From: Methanomicrobiales archaeon
Lineage (GTDB): Archaea; Halobacteriota; Methanomicrobia; Methanomicrobiales; JACTUA01
Length of the DNA: 64,000 nt
Reading direction: 5' to 3'
Assembly (NCBI GenBank): GCA_029907705.1
Contig: JARYLJ010000005.1
Span: 1-64,000 of the forward strand
Each line of letters opens with the position of its first letter. Position 1 is the stretch's first letter. The translations under genes and the position numbers were made by a program. Under the pieces are notes generated by a model. The model was not told where the DNA came from. It searched no databases and saw only the letters and a program-made list of their open reading frames with translations. Positions 63,427 through 64,000 of the stretch are shown one piece after another.

Positions 63427-64000
63427 TCACGAGGACTTGACCGCGAAGTCCGGCACCCTGATCTGCCCGGAGGCGATCGACTTCTGGCTCGCCTTGTCGA
63501 TGATGTCGTAGGTCAGGTAGTCGCCGGCATCGACGCTGAACGCACCGGCGGCGATTTCAGGTCGCCAGGAGATCTTATTCCATATGTAATTATCGGGCAT
63601 GTCCCTGACATAATCGGCGTGCAGGACGAACTTCGATCCCGGCGCAATGAGGGATGCCTTGTCGGGATAGCCCTCCAGGTACACACTCCAGTTCCTCGAG
63701 AACAATGACTGGATGTCTGCCTTGGAGCCAGTCAGGGTTGTATTGGTCGATGGGTTCTTCGCATTGCTGATCGCTGTCTTCTCGTTGGGGTATTTCAGCG
63801 CACCGAGGTGTATCTCGATGTCGTTCAGGTTGATCCCGTCGCCTCCCATGTGCTCGAAGACGACGTAGACGTCAGAGCACTTGCCGGAGACCGGATCGGG
63901 ATTCGTGTTATTATTAATCGCGTCGTATGCCTCGTTCACCACGATCTCCTTCGCCACGATGGACGCCTGCGGCGCCTTCGTCGTGCCGCCCGCGAGCCCA
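63427..64000 (-). CDS. Type IV pilin-like protein, N-terminus beyond window end
   Basis: Reads ..GLAGGTTKAPQASIVAKEIVV at the edge; shares DIIDKASQKSIASGQ with AIIDKASQKVIQKGE of 57765..58388. Confidence 0.85.
   Translation of the reverse strand, partial: GLAGGTTKAPQASIVAKEIVVNEAYDAINNNTNPDPVSGKCSDVYVVFEHMGGDGINLNDIEIHLGALKYPNEKTAISNAKNPSTNTTLTGSKADIQSLFSRNWSVYLEGYPDKASLIAPGSKFVLHADYVRDMPDNYIWNKISWRPEIAAGAFSVDAGDYLTYDIIDKASQKSIASGQIRVPDFAVKSS

Overview
This 64 kb window is archaeal and most likely from a methanogen of the Methanomicrobiales type (inferred from gene content and synteny, not from a database search). The first ~38 kb is a dense core region. It holds an archaeal information-processing/isoprenoid super-operon on the minus strand: tRNA-Ser, S13, S4, S11, RpoD, L18e, L13, S9, RpoN, tRNA-Pro, RpoK, enolase, S2, MEMO, mevalonate kinase, isopentenyl phosphate kinase, type 2 IPP isomerase, RNase J, prenyl diphosphate synthase, GluRS. 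After it come deoxyhypusine synthase, an OFA-type MFS transporter, five consecutive CBS-domain genes, an Era-like GTPase/DUF2073/Zn-ribbon trio, class I LysRS, an uncharacterised radical SAM protein, a cis-prenyltransferase, arginine decarboxylase, a NusA-like KH protein, HisE, a PAS/GAF histidine kinase, diphthine synthase and PolX, followed directly by a degenerate second cis-prenyltransferase. The last ~26 kb is accessory: ABC transporters, FTR catalytic subunit, a permease/thioredoxin/DGC/ACR3 arsenic-type cluster behind a perfect 20-bp palindrome, a low-GC island, a split BtuFCD-like uptake system, CDF exporter and three type IV pilin-like genes. Most interesting signals: (1) two complementary cis-prenyltransferase half-enzymes, one keeping the catalytic motif and the other the C-terminal RxG motif; (2) an unexplained ~220-270 bp intergenic repeat present twice in opposite orientations; (3) the five-gene CBS array; (4) the palindrome upstream of the ars-like cluster; (5) a 66-aa protein made of two copies of one motif; (6) several disrupted genes (in-frame stops, frameshifts, a missing 5' end), all in the accessory half. 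All calls come from reading the sequence and supplied translations; no searches were run.
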